Source: Sulfobacillus benefaciens (GTDB taxonomy: Bacteria; Bacillota; Sulfobacillia; Sulfobacillales; Sulfobacillaceae). From it: DNA of 35,181 nt. Positions 1 to 8,229 of the stretch are shown in pieces; within the stretch, counting starts at the first letter, position 1; the number at the start of each line of letters is the position of its first letter. The stretch covers positions 1 through 35,181 of the forward strand of contig PXYT01000040.1 of assembly GCA_003023725.1 (NCBI GenBank). Reading direction: 5' to 3'. The position numbers were made by a program, and so were the translations under genes. Below the pieces are notes generated by a model. It searched no databases. It was not told the origin of the DNA and saw nothing but the letters and a program-made list of their open reading frames with translations.

Positions 1-336
1 CGTCGCGGAGTGCGTGGGAGACTGTGTTGTATGGGTAGGAGAAGCCGTACTCCGCGCCGGTGATGCCGTGGACCGCTTGGTGACCGACACCGTCTTTGTC
101 TGGGACACGGAGGTCTTGAGCGACGGCACATGGGACGTGGGGGATGCGGTCGGCTGAGACGTCCCGGAGGACGTTGGGGCCGAGTGAGAACTCGCGGACA
201 AGGCATGGCGTGCTCCGTGTATCGGCGGAGCCGCCTGGACCGGGCCCAAAGATACCAGCCAGGCCACAAAGCCGCCGCCGGCTAAGGCAATAGCCGTTCC
301 GCCGACAATCCCCCACAATTTGCGTGATCCCCACAT
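1..336 (-). CDS. Membrane-anchored Ser/Thr-rich protein, N-terminal part only
   Basis: The reading frame is open to the left edge of the window, so only the first 112 residues are visible. The ATG follows a strong AGGAGGGG ribosome binding site. The protein has a short basic start (MWGSRK), one hydrophobic segment at about residues 8-28 and then a low-complexity stretch of Ser, Thr, Pro and His, as in exported proteins whose linker crosses the cell wall. The hydrophobic segment could be a signal peptide (a VQA-A type cleavage site is visible near residue 35) or a membrane anchor. The layout resembles the bitopic protein at 13667-14584. The function is unknown because the folded part lies outside the window. 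Confidence 0.7.
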   Translation of the reverse strand, partial: MWGSRKLWGIVGGTAIALAGGGFVAWLVSLGPVQAAPPIHGARHALSASSHSAPTSSGTSQPTASPTSHVPSLKTSVSQTKTVSVTKRSTASPARSTASPTHTTQSPTHSAT

Positions 337-384
337 AACGGCCCCTCCTTTTTGGATTTCGCACGGAATATGTCCCCACTCTTT

Positions 385-401
385 CCGGGCGGGACGCCCG
401 G
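385..401. repeat. Short GC-rich hairpin between two genes
   Basis: CCGGGCG and CGCCCGG are separated by three bases. The hairpin lies between the stop of the lipoprotein gene at 455 and the start at 336. No run of T follows on either strand, so a Rho-independent terminator is not supported. Confidence 0.35.
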
Positions 402-454
402 ACGACCAGCTATGCTCCTCTTACAAGGATTCGATCTCGCGGCCAGAACTCCTG

Positions 455-1075
455 CTATTGCCGCGTAATTTTTCCCCGCTCTGTCCAGTTCAGCGCCGGG
501 AGCCTATAAGGCGTGCCCTGAGCTGTCTTCACTTGCTGCGCCGGGGTGGACACAATCCACGTCCACTGCGCTTGTTGCAACACGCCGTGGGGTCGTGCCA
601 AGGTGGCTGTGAGCAACACCGTAGCCCGTAAAGCTTGATGACCCAACTTGACCGTCGTGTGCCATTCTTTGGTGATTTGCGCGGTCTGGGCGGATACGCG
701 CAAGGGGTGTGTCAGGGTCATAGGAACCGTCAGCAAGGGCTGCGAGGGCCACGCGGATGCGGTATGCGTCCACATCAGAGCCTCTCGGGCCACGGTGGCC
801 GTCGTCGGCGTAGACCGAGTTCCTGACGGAGGCAAGATGGAGGTAAACCCCCGAGATCCGATTTGCTCGCGCAACTGCGTCCAAACGGGATGGGACGTAT
901 TGCGGAGGACGCCTTGCCACGTGATGTTCAACGGTTGCGGAGTACTGGGCACAGTTTCCACGAGATGCACCTGGTACTGCACCGGCGCGGCTCCGAACCA
1001 GCCACAACCGCTAAGCAGTGACAGAATACTGATGGCTCCTATCCAAGCCCCGTTTCTAAGTGTGCGATGACGCAT
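455..1075 (-). CDS. Lipoprotein of unknown function
   Basis: This 206-residue protein has a lipoprotein signal. A basic start and a hydrophobic stretch end in LLSGC, with the lipidated cysteine at residue 24. It should therefore sit on the outer face of the membrane. A TTG lies nine bases upstream in frame, but GAGGAGG is nearly in contact with it, so the ATG at 1075, about ten bases from the ribosome binding site, is the better start. The mature part has many Thr, Gln and Trp residues and no motif I recognise. The gene lies downstream of the secretion operon, and other lipoproteins at 2445 and 29382 show that this element exports several surface proteins. A role at the transfer channel or in surface exclusion is possible but only inferred. 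Confidence 0.75.
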   Translation of the reverse strand: MRHRTLRNGAWIGAISILSLLSGCGWFGAAPVQYQVHLVETVPSTPQPLNITWQGVLRNTSHPVWTQLREQIGSRGFTSILPPSGTRSTPTTATVAREALMWTHTASAWPSQPLLTVPMTLTHPLRVSAQTAQITKEWHTTVKLGHQALRATVLLTATLARPHGVLQQAQWTWIVSTPAQQVKTAQGTPYRLPALNWTERGKITRQ

Positions 1076-1125
1076 GGGTGCCAATCCTCCTCGATTGAGT
1101 CATAAAGGTGTGAAAAGTTATGCAC

Positions 1126-1593
1126 TTACGTTTGCAGCCACCGATCCGTGGAACGCTGGCACTGAATCACCAAAGGCAGCCGATGTTTCCATGCTGTCGG
1201 AATAGCCCGGGCCATCAGCACGAACGGATGCGTCGCATACTGTGTCAAAACCCGGTCCCACTCTGTCAGCGGTAAAGCCCAAAAACCAAGCAGCGTATCC
1301 CTCGGTTCTTCCGCTAGAACACCGTCCAGGCGGTCTGACCAGGGCAGGAGGTGCTGGATGGCCCATCGGGGCGGCGCCGGAATAAGATCCGGGGCATCCA
1401 GCATGAGGCTCGGCGGAAAAATAAAGAGACGCCGAGTAAAAATGTGGGCTTGATTCCACTGGTCCATCAAAGTGTCCAGCGCTTGACTCGCCAATTCGTC
1501 CTCCGCTCCAAGATTTTGGATGACCCATAAAGGACTGCCGACATCCATCGGCCACAGCAATCCGCGACCTATTAAAGTACGGTCATAAATCAT
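1126..1593 (-). CDS. Trp-rich cytoplasmic protein of unknown function
   Basis: The 155-residue product starts at an ATG preceded by GAGAGGAG at good spacing. The open frame runs about 80 codons further upstream, but that part overlaps the divergent plus-strand gene and has no ribosome binding site. No signal peptide or membrane segment is visible. The protein is rich in Trp, Leu and Pro. Its WDRVLTQYATHP stretch weakly recalls WDRLAQCIAQEG in the small protein at 12490-12834, which may indicate a family of small Trp-rich proteins on this element. It is transcribed divergently from the gene at 1652 with only 58 bases between the start codons. I cannot assign a function. Confidence 0.6.
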   Translation of the reverse strand: MIYDRTLIGRGLLWPMDVGSPLWVIQNLGAEDELASQALDTLMDQWNQAHIFTRRLFIFPPSLMLDAPDLIPAPPRWAIQHLLPWSDRLDGVLAEEPRDTLLGFWALPLTEWDRVLTQYATHPFVLMARAIPTAWKHRLPLVIQCQRSTDRWLQT

Positions 1594-1651
1594 AATGAAA
1601 CTCCTCTCATGTCTCGTCATAACCGACAAAATTCGATACACTGGAGAACAA

Positions 1652-2146
1652 ATGGCATGGAGGGAATTATGTGATATGAACAATAGTGGTCCGCCATTGA
1701 CTGTTGTTCCCATTTTCAGTGATGATGGTCGTCCTGTTCCTGAATTCCTCGCGGTTCTGTGGCACAACCGATTGCGATTGCGGTGTGTCATTGACGTACG
1801 TAGCCTGGATTTTGCGGCAAAGACTATCAATCATTATTGGATTGCTGTACTCTGTCCGGATTGGCTTAATCAGTTGGGTACGTTTTACGTAATGGGAGGA
1901 CACACTGCTGAATCGCGTAATGCTTTGGCAAAAGGCCCAACAATGCGCCAACATGAAACTCTCATGACATTTTTGCAAAAACACGTGGATATTCCGGTTA
2001 TTTCAACGACTGCTCCATTCGATACGTCAAAGGTTGTTAACCAGTTTTATCGTGAAACTGTTGATTTAACCGACATGCTATCTTGGTTAAGAATTATCTG
2101 GAACACCATAGAAGATCATATACCAGCATGTTCCACGAAAGAATAA
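1652..2146 (+). CDS. AT-rich plus-strand gene, unknown function
   Basis: This is the only convincing plus-strand gene in the window. The 164-residue product starts at an ATG with GGAG seven bases upstream. An ATG at 1595 in the same frame lacks a ribosome binding site. The region is visibly richer in A and T than its neighbours and uses AT-ending codons freely, which suggests a separate origin. The protein appears soluble. It mixes hydrophobic strands (TVVPIF, WIAVLC) with a helical C-terminal region that contains Trp. No catalytic motif is recognised. Opposite orientation and different composition suggest an inserted cargo gene; a defence or addiction role is conceivable but unsupported. Confidence 0.7.
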   Translation: MAWRELCDMNNSGPPLTVVPIFSDDGRPVPEFLAVLWHNRLRLRCVIDVRSLDFAAKTINHYWIAVLCPDWLNQLGTFYVMGGHTAESRNALAKGPTMRQHETLMTFLQKHVDIPVISTTAPFDTSKVVNQFYRETVDLTDMLSWLRIIWNTIEDHIPACSTKE

Positions 2147-2277
2147 CGGAACCTGCATCGACAGTCTGGGCAATCAACGATCATGACGCAGCCGGAAAAT
2201 ACTGAGGACGGGTGTAAGCCGTAGCGATTAACTGCACGGTGGAAAAGGTGTCTAACAGGAGATAAGCAATGCAGGTG
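2147..2277. other. Intergenic stretch without a recognisable feature
   Basis: This space lies between the convergent ends of the plus-strand gene at 2146 and the small minus-strand ORF ending at 2278. No gene with a ribosome binding site and no strong terminator hairpin was seen here. Confidence 0.5.
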
Positions 2278-2400
2278 CTAACGCGCAATGTCACAGTGCC
2301 CCGTGCTAACCGGTCCGAGGAATGTTACGGTCGCCTCACCCCGCAATAGCGCGAGGATCAATGATATTTGGTTCGCATTGAACATGTCGGACAGTTCCAT
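2278..2400 (-). CDS. Small 40-residue protein at the end of the secretion operon
   Basis: An ATG at 2400 is preceded by AGGAGG nine bases upstream, as strong a ribosome binding site as any in the operon. It opens a 40-codon frame beginning MELSDMFNANQIS and ending at a TAG. It starts 44 bases after the lipoprotein stop at 2445 on the same strand, so it is probably co-transcribed. The central part (ISLILALLRG) is hydrophobic but short for a membrane helix. Such short frames can arise by chance, and the ribosome binding site is the main support. Confidence 0.5.
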   Translation of the reverse strand: MELSDMFNANQISLILALLRGEATVTFLGPVSTGHCDIAR

Positions 2401-2444
2401 GAGTATCGCCTCCTAATGTGTAGAAATGGCCACCATCAGTCTGG

Positions 2445-3077
2445 CTACTGTCGCAACGGTTGTCCCACGGGCTTTTCTCCGGAGTTCCGCGCAAAGTGGG
2501 CCGCACTCGTGGATTCATGCCAGAGCAGCCCCAGTTGCGACCCGATCTCGGCGGGTTCCGCCACCGGTCCGTGGACCGTCGCCTGCCATTGACCGTGCGT
2601 ATCGGTCCACAGCACAAAGAACTTGCCATATCCGTGGTACGGAGATTTTTGCGGAAGAATGACTAAAATGCTAAGCGGATGCCGCGGGCCTCCGTTGGCG
2701 GGTTCGGGGAATATCACCCAGCCCAAGGGTGCTCCGACATGCCCCGCCCAGGCCGCCCACGTCATCGGGACGGGCGATCCCGGCCACTGGCCTTGATGCA
2801 ATTCGCGCATCCAGTCCAGCGTCGTGCGCAAAGGTGTGGGCAGAGACGCCGGCGGATGATTCCACGCACTGTGCCGCCACGGCTCCACCCCGAGCCGCCA
2901 CCAGACGGTACCCCGAACAAAACGCGGCATGACGGTGACGGATTGTGCCGACGATCCTAACCACACCGTTTGCCGGGCAGAGCCCGGCGGATGGCTGGGC
3001 GTGGCCGCTGTCCCGCATCCCGTAAGCAGGATCAGCCCCATCACCAGGCCTGTTCCTAACCCGCCCCGGCGTCTCAT
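2445..3077 (-). CDS. Lipoprotein encoded in the secretion operon
   Basis: The 210-residue product begins MRRRGGLGTG and has a lipobox LLTGC with cysteine 21, so it should be lipidated and held outside the membrane. The start overlaps the stop of the CpaE-like gene in an ATGA, which indicates translational coupling. The frame is open for another 151 codons upstream, but that part is antisense-like, low-complexity and overlaps the neighbour, so it is not used. The mature part is Trp-rich (for example TVWWRLGVEPW) and has no motif I recognise. As the last large gene of the secretion operon it may be a surface part of the transfer channel, which is inference from position. Confidence 0.75.
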   Translation of the reverse strand: MRRRGGLGTGLVMGLILLTGCGTAATPSHPPGSARQTVWLGSSAQSVTVMPRFVRGTVWWRLGVEPWRHSAWNHPPASLPTPLRTTLDWMRELHQGQWPGSPVPMTWAAWAGHVGAPLGWVIFPEPANGGPRHPLSILVILPQKSPYHGYGKFFVLWTDTHGQWQATVHGPVAEPAEIGSQLGLLWHESTSAAHFARNSGEKPVGQPLRQ

Positions 3078-4471
3078 GGCGACGGCACCCGCGCTCCTTG
3101 CGTCTTGGGAGCTTTTTTGCGCCCGATGCGGACCGGGCGATCCGGGGGAGTCGAGCCGGCCACCGGGTCCGACGCGGTAACAATGGACGCCATCAACCGC
3201 AGCCACCACTTTTCCTGACGCGCCGCCACCGGCTGATGCGCTTGAAACGCCGTCTCCCACCGTTTGGGTTGATCGGGAATGACGGCCCATAAGGGATGCT
3301 GCAGATGCACCGCGGCAATTTCTTGCGGCGGCACGCCGCCTTTGCGCACGCGGTTGACCACCAGCCGCCGGGCAGCCCGGGGAATCCGCAAGTGGTCGAG
3401 TTTCTCCCAGAGCGTCAGTGTTTCCAGTACCGCCACGGATTCGGGTGTGGTGATGACCACCACTTGATCCACGTTTTGCAACGCTTCGTCCCAAAGCGGA
3501 TGCGTGGGCTGGGCCGGTAAGTCCAACCAAATAATTCGGGCCAGGTGACGGGCCTGGCGGATCATTTCCGTGACCAAGCCCGGCGGAACTTGGGCCAGCA
3601 TGGTATGGGAACGCAAAGGACCGGGCACCAGCCGGGCGCCCGTGCGAATCTCGACGGCCCGGTGCAAATATTCCCGAATTTCTTGCTTGTCCTGCGGCGT
3701 CAGCCGTTCGCCCATCGTGGATTCGTCCACCGTCGGCGTCGGAGCCAGGGACGTCAACAGCTGTTGCAAATGAATGGCATAAGGGCGGTTGGCCTCGCGA
3801 AAATACACGGGCAGCGCAGGTTTGTCCATATCCAAATCCAGCGCCAGACTGCCTTGATTGGCCGTGGCCCAGAGCGCATTGGCGATAAACCCGGTTTTGC
3901 CGCTGCGTCCTTGTGCGCTAATCACAGCAATGACGGTGGACGGCCCGCTGACAGCGGGATCCGTCCGTCTGAGCGCGACTTGTCGCGGCATGGTGTCGGG
4001 CAACGGCGGCCCGATGCCGTCCGGCGTGCCCAAATACGGTTGGACATTCTGCCAACGCCAGTCCGCCGTGACCAGTTGCACCAAATCGTCATATTGAAAT
4101 TCGTCGGCAATGAGGCAGTTGTAAATCTGATACGCGGCCAAGGTCGTCAACAAGGACCGGTATTCCGGAGCCGGGGCACCAAAGAGCACAGCAATGCGGA
4201 GATCCGGCCACTTCAATTTGAGGTGGATCAACACCTGATCCAACGGTGTCGCCCCGGCCAGCCAAGGCGTAACCAAGAGCGTCGTCCACGGGCACGTGGT
4301 TTGATAATCGGCTATCGCCGCCAATCCTTCGGTGGTCGTGGCCGCCTCTTTCGCCGACCAACCGGGCAAATGATCCTGAACCAAGGCGCCGGTGATCTGT
4401 TGAGCCAACTCCGGCGACACGTCTCCCAAGGCGTGTCCCAAAATCCATTCCATACTTCTTTCCTCCGACAT
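3074..4471 (-). CDS. CpaE/MinD-like P-loop ATPase with N-terminal receiver-like region
   Basis: The product has 465 residues. Residues 1-150 resemble the receiver-like region of CpaE/TadZ proteins. Residues about 178-400 form a ParA/MinD-type ATPase. Its P-loop AQGRSGKT at 186-193 keeps the catalytic lysine, and a LALDLDMDKP stretch near 209-218 matches the second nucleotide-binding motif. Proteins of this family place pilus or secretion machines at membrane sites. A strong AAGGAGGTGG site precedes the ATG. The start lies 15 bases after the GGDEF-EAL stop, and the stop overlaps the next gene, so these genes form one operon. The family assignment rests on motifs and length; the exact partner is unknown. 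A second, degenerate relative is at 6560-7801. Confidence 0.8.
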   Translation of the reverse strand: MSEERSMEWILGHALGDVSPELAQQITGALVQDHLPGWSAKEAATTTEGLAAIADYQTTCPWTTLLVTPWLAGATPLDQVLIHLKLKWPDLRIAVLFGAPAPEYRSLLTTLAAYQIYNCLIADEFQYDDLVQLVTADWRWQNVQPYLGTPDGIGPPLPDTMPRQVALRRTDPAVSGPSTVIAVISAQGRSGKTGFIANALWATANQGSLALDLDMDKPALPVYFREANRPYAIHLQQLLTSLAPTPTVDESTMGERLTPQDKQEIREYLHRAVEIRTGARLVPGPLRSHTMLAQVPPGLVTEMIRQARHLARIIWLDLPAQPTHPLWDEALQNVDQVVVITTPESVAVLETLTLWEKLDHLRIPRAARRLVVNRVRKGGVPPQEIAAVHLQHPLWAVIPDQPKRWETAFQAHQPVAARQEKWWLRLMASIVTASDPVAGSTPPDRPVRIGRKKAPKTQGARVPSP

Positions 4472-4486
4472 GACTCCACCTCCTTC

Positions 4487-6466
4487 TTAGGGCTTTGCGT
4501 GGGCCACCGCGTTCGTGTGCATCCCGGCGGCCGGCGCGAGCTCTCGCATCCCGGCCAGCAACGCGCCTTTCATCGGCGCGCTGGCTTGGGCGTCCCGAGT
4601 CACCGATTCCCAATGGGCATGATAGTGATCATGTTCCCGGGCCAGGTCGGTCTGCATGAACCCCCGGTCGCGCAGATAATGAGTCAGCGGACACGCCTCG
4701 GCCCGGCCGTGAGAGCCGGTCGCCCGCGGCAACACGCGATCCAAAAACTGATAAGCCAAATGGGCCGCGTAGGCGCCCAACAACGAGCGCGGCTGAGTGC
4801 CGGCGGGCTGTGGCGTAAAGGCCTGCAGCCAATGCAGCAACTCCGTCAGCGGCATGGGTTTGGCGAACACATAGCCTTGAATCCGGTCGACGCCCAAGAC
4901 TTGCAAGGCGTCCAAAATCTCCAGTGTCTCCACGCCTTCTGCCACAAAATGCGCTTGAAAACCCCGGGCCAGCGTTTGAATGCTAATCACAAACAGCAAA
5001 TCATCCGGATCATCCGGAATGTGCCGCACAAACGCTTGATCCAATTTAAAGGTGTCGATGGGCAGTTCTTTAATGCGCAAGAGGGAAGAATACGCCGAGC
5101 CCACGTCGTCCAGGGCCAATTGAAACTGCCGCGCTTTCAGAATTTGCAATTGGGACTTGGCCAAATCCCGAGACAGAAAATCACTGGTTTCCAAGAGTTC
5201 CAGAGTAATCCGATCCGGTTGCACCCGGGCCTGCCGCACTTGCTCCCCAATGTGGTCGATACAGGCAGGAGACAGCATGGAGGGTTCCAGATTCAAAGCT
5301 ACCGACAACGGCTGAGGAGTGTGTCCCCAGACATCCAACTGCTGAATATCCCGTAACACGTGGTCCAGCACGCCAAAGGTCAAGGTTTCCAATTCCTGGG
5401 GACTGAGCTGCGGCAAAAATTGAATCGGGCTCAACAGCCGGGCCCCGTCCTGCAGCCGCACCAAGGCTTCCAAGCTTTGCACCGTGCCGGTTTGCCCATC
5501 CACAATCGGTTGGTAATGCACCCGCAAATGTTGGGGAATCGCAGCATGAAACCGGGACGGCGCCGCCGGCGGCTGATACCAGGTCCAGACCCGGTCGCGA
5601 TGCGCCTTGGTTTCCTTGCTGCGGTACAAAGCCCAATCGGCATGCCGAATCAAGCCATCAGGATCGCTGCCGTCTTCGGGCGCCACCGTCAGCCCGACAC
5701 TCGCATGCACGCAGACCGACTCGCCATCCGGCAGCACCACGGGTTCCGTCAAATCGGTCAAGCAGTCCTGTAAAAAGGTTTCCACCGCGGCGAACTGCGT
5801 AAAGCCGCCCAGCACAAACAAAAATTCATCCCCGCCAATACGGGCTACCCGGTGGGGTCCATGCATCCAAGTCAGCAAGCGATGGGACCAATCCCGCAAG
5901 AGCTGATCGCCGGCTCCGTGCCCATGCGTGTCATTGACCGGTTTGAAGTCATCCAAATCCAGCATGCCCACCACCAACAGCGTCTGATCCTGATGCGCTT
6001 GCGTCAGCATCGCCGGCAAGGCGGCCAGAAAGGCGGCGCGATTTTCCAATCCCGTCAAATCGTCGTGACTGGCCCGGTAGCGTTGCCGGACGGCTTCTTC
6101 TTCCAAGTGATGCCGGGTATCCCAAAGATCGAAACTTTGACCGAGGACAGCACCCGCCCACCGCACCAAATCCTGCACTGCACTGTCGGCACTGGCGGCG
6201 GCATTCATCCAAATGCGCAAGGTGCCCCACCGTTGGCCGCCGCGCCGTATCGTACTGACTAAGACCACCGACTCCGGTTGCGGTGCGCCTTCTTGCCGCA
6301 TCGGCTGCCGTTGGTGCCACACCGCCGCGGCGTGAAAGACCCCTTGGCCCAAAATATGCTGTAAAAATTGCTGCACAAGCGTGGCCTCGTCCGCCGCGGC
6401 CAAGACGAGATCCGGCGGCTGTAAGACCGTGTAAAATAATGCCCGCAAACGCGCATCGGTGTCCAT
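4487..6466 (-). CDS. Dual GGDEF-EAL cyclic-di-GMP enzyme with C-terminal zinc-binding-like region
   Basis: The 659-residue protein lacks membrane segments. Residues 1-120 look like a GAF-type sensor. The GGDEF domain (about 130-295) keeps GGDEF at 211-215 and metal-binding Asp 170. The upstream product-inhibition site RxxD is replaced by HGPH. The EAL domain (about 305-545) keeps E333 of EAL, N392, E423, the DD pair 453-454, K474, E510 and Q530, so both synthesis and breakdown of c-di-GMP look chemically possible. The C-terminal 110 residues carry H569, C592 in CPLTHYL and a cluster H612, H614, H616, H618, which resembles the zinc-binding CZB domain. GGAG precedes the ATG. The gene lies between two CpaE-like genes in the secretion operon, so it may tune transfer or surface attachment. 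Confidence 0.93.
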   Translation of the reverse strand: MDTDARLRALFYTVLQPPDLVLAAADEATLVQQFLQHILGQGVFHAAAVWHQRQPMRQEGAPQPESVVLVSTIRRGGQRWGTLRIWMNAAASADSAVQDLVRWAGAVLGQSFDLWDTRHHLEEEAVRQRYRASHDDLTGLENRAAFLAALPAMLTQAHQDQTLLVVGMLDLDDFKPVNDTHGHGAGDQLLRDWSHRLLTWMHGPHRVARIGGDEFLFVLGGFTQFAAVETFLQDCLTDLTEPVVLPDGESVCVHASVGLTVAPEDGSDPDGLIRHADWALYRSKETKAHRDRVWTWYQPPAAPSRFHAAIPQHLRVHYQPIVDGQTGTVQSLEALVRLQDGARLLSPIQFLPQLSPQELETLTFGVLDHVLRDIQQLDVWGHTPQPLSVALNLEPSMLSPACIDHIGEQVRQARVQPDRITLELLETSDFLSRDLAKSQLQILKARQFQLALDDVGSAYSSLLRIKELPIDTFKLDQAFVRHIPDDPDDLLFVISIQTLARGFQAHFVAEGVETLEILDALQVLGVDRIQGYVFAKPMPLTELLHWLQAFTPQPAGTQPRSLLGAYAAHLAYQFLDRVLPRATGSHGRAEACPLTHYLRDRGFMQTDLAREHDHYHAHWESVTRDAQASAPMKGALLAGMRELAPAAGMHTNAVAHAKP

Positions 6467-6524
6467 CCACTTCGTCTCCTTTCATTTAAGCCAGGCACGG
6501 GTCGACACACCCGCTCAACTCGTT

Positions 6525-6550
6525 CCCGCTGGGGGACCAGCGGGTTTTTT
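6525..6550 (+). terminator. Rho-independent terminator pointing along the plus strand
   Basis: CCCGCTGG and CCAGCGGG form an eight-pair stem with a GGGA loop, followed directly by six T on the plus strand. No plus-strand gene lies upstream of it. On the minus strand, where the operon is transcribed, the hairpin is preceded by A and not followed by T. It may stop antisense transcription. Confidence 0.7.
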
Positions 6551-6559
6551 CTCCCTTCT

Positions 6560-7801
6560 TTAGGCTTGCGTGTGCCGGGCGCGCACCCGCTCAACCCACT
6601 GGCCCAGGACCTCGCCGGCCCAAGCCATCCCGTGCTGAGTGCCATGGAACAGACCCGACACCACACCGGACAGCACAGATCGGCCCACCCGGCGTGTTTT
6701 GTCCGGCAAGGCGGGCAGCACCGGCGCGAGAATGGCGTCCCAGGCGGCACTGGCGGGATCGGCAAACACATCCGGCGCACAAGCGATGGGCATGCCCGCC
6801 AGACCCTCCAAGTCCTTCAGACGTTTTTGAATCTCCGCGGCCTGCGGACCGGGGGCGACCAGATACTGGCCTTTGGCGACATCTAATCCCTTGCGTCCTT
6901 CCCGCACGCCGCGTTCCCAATCGCTCCAATACCCCCAGCGATGCCAGTGACCGGGACCGACCAGCACGATCAGATCGGCAAAAACCGGGAGGCTTTGCCA
7001 GAGGGTATGGCAATCGACGAGAATATAGGACCATTTCCGTTGCACTGGCAGAAGATCCCACCGGTCATCCGGGCCGGCCACCGTTGCCTGCAAGGCCGGT
7101 TGCCAGTCGGCAAACGTTTGGGTCCGGACTTTGGCCAATTCCACTAACACGCTGGGTTGATGCAAGGCTTCCAATCGTTCGGCCATGCCCGCAGCCGCGC
7201 AACTGGCTCCCATGCCGGGAGCCAAGCTCGCCACGGCGATAATGACCGGTTTCGCCGGCGACACCACCACCACTTCCCGCCGCCCCGGAGGCGCGGGTTC
7301 GGCGGGGGCGGCCGCAAAGATCGGGCCTTCGTCGGGCGACCTCACGGCGTCCGGGCGATCCCCCGACAGGGCTTCGTCCCACTTGCGAATGGCATCCGGT
7401 CCGCCCAGCACGGTGACAGCGTCGGACCATTTCCACGGTGTGATCAGCCGGTGCTGCAAGTCCTGGGTAAAGGTATCGCCTTCGAAGACCCAGTCGAAAA
7501 TTTGAGCGCGCAGCAGCAAATAGAGCCACCGGGTGGCCCGGGGATATTCCGCCAGCGACGGAAACGCCACCACCCACCGCAAATCCTCGCGATCATACTT
7601 GCGGCGAATCAGCCAGTCGACCAAATCGTCCGTTCCCGGCGTCAAGCTGTTGACGATGACCACATCGGCTTCCACGGTCGCCAAATGCTCTTGGGCCCGG
7701 TCCAGTAATTCGTCGGTTTGCACCACCTGGCCTCCGACAGCCTGAATCAACGACAGCATGCGTTCTTGTGGCACTTGAGGCCAAATCAGCCAGATCCGCA
7801 T
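6560..7801 (-). CDS. CpaE-like protein with degenerate P-loop
   Basis: The product has 413 residues. Residues 1-120 look like a CheY/CpaE receiver fold (MRIWLIWPQ, then ADVVIVNSLTPG), followed by a Pro/Ala linker and a ParA/MinD-like domain from about 185. Where the family has a GKT P-loop this protein has SLAPGMGAS at 192-200. The lysine is missing, and the second motif reads VELAKVRT without the expected Asp. It is therefore probably unable to hydrolyse ATP. Degenerate TadZ/CpaE proteins that act as positioning scaffolds are known in the family. The start has GAGGG seven bases upstream. Together with the intact paralogue at 3074-4471 it may form an active/inactive pair. Confidence 0.75.
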   Translation of the reverse strand: MRIWLIWPQVPQERMLSLIQAVGGQVVQTDELLDRAQEHLATVEADVVIVNSLTPGTDDLVDWLIRRKYDREDLRWVVAFPSLAEYPRATRWLYLLLRAQIFDWVFEGDTFTQDLQHRLITPWKWSDAVTVLGGPDAIRKWDEALSGDRPDAVRSPDEGPIFAAAPAEPAPPGRREVVVVSPAKPVIIAVASLAPGMGASCAAAGMAERLEALHQPSVLVELAKVRTQTFADWQPALQATVAGPDDRWDLLPVQRKWSYILVDCHTLWQSLPVFADLIVLVGPGHWHRWGYWSDWERGVREGRKGLDVAKGQYLVAPGPQAAEIQKRLKDLEGLAGMPIACAPDVFADPASAAWDAILAPVLPALPDKTRRVGRSVLSGVVSGLFHGTQHGMAWAGEVLGQWVERVRARHTQA

Positions 7802-7908
7802 CGTCTTACCCTCTTTTCCATGATAGGGCGGGGCCTGCCGTTCCCGGTGAAGACCTTCTCAGGCCCGGTGGCCCACCCGCAAACACCATACCGGCACCTC
7901 ATATCCGT

Positions 7909-8199
7909 CTAATCGCCCCAGGTGCTGCCTTTGCGAGCACGAAAGTAGTAGTCCCATCCGCGCCGGGCCCAGGTCAGCGCCCGATCGCCGTGATCCAGTG
8001 GCCACCGCACCAAGGCGATGACGGTGGAGGTGCCCATAATCAGCACCGCTTCCAAAATATGCGGAATGATCGCGCCGTGCTCCCGAAAAATTTCAAAGCC
8101 GAGCACGGCGCCGCCAATCAAGATGACAAACGACCCGGCGTCCAAATTAAAGATCCACCGAGCCGCCTGCCGATATTCCGCTGGCACAATCACCTGCAT
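7909..8199 (-). CDS. PrgI-family type IV secretion membrane protein
   Basis: The 96-residue protein begins MQVIVPAEYRQAARWIFN, then has two hydrophobic segments (about 22-40 and 47-65) and a basic, aromatic tail (WDYYFRARKGSTWGD). This layout matches PrgI-type proteins, the small VirB3-like membrane components of Gram-positive conjugation systems. Its position just after the TrbL/VirB6-like gene fits that role. In related systems a VirB4 ATPase usually follows PrgI; here CpaE-like genes follow and no VirB4 is in the window. AGGGAGGTG precedes the ATG at good spacing. Confidence 0.72.
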   Translation of the reverse strand: MQVIVPAEYRQAARWIFNLDAGSFVILIGGAVLGFEIFREHGAIIPHILEAVLIMGTSTVIALVRWPLDHGDRALTWARRGWDYYFRARKGSTWGD

Positions 8200-8229
8200 C
8201 GTTTTGCACCTCCCTGCAATCTCTGATAC

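Noticed and set aside
3545-5356. 603-codon open frame on the plus strand
   Set aside because: It lies wholly opposite the CpaE-like and GGDEF-EAL genes, has no ribosome binding site, and its product is Arg/Gln/His-rich as expected of an antisense shadow in GC-rich DNA.
7806-7889. 27-codon minus-strand ORF (starting MVFAGGPPGLRR) between PrgI and the CpaE-like gene
   Set aside because: GAGGTG precedes it, but the product is short, Gly/Pro-rich and without support from overlap or hydrophobicity.
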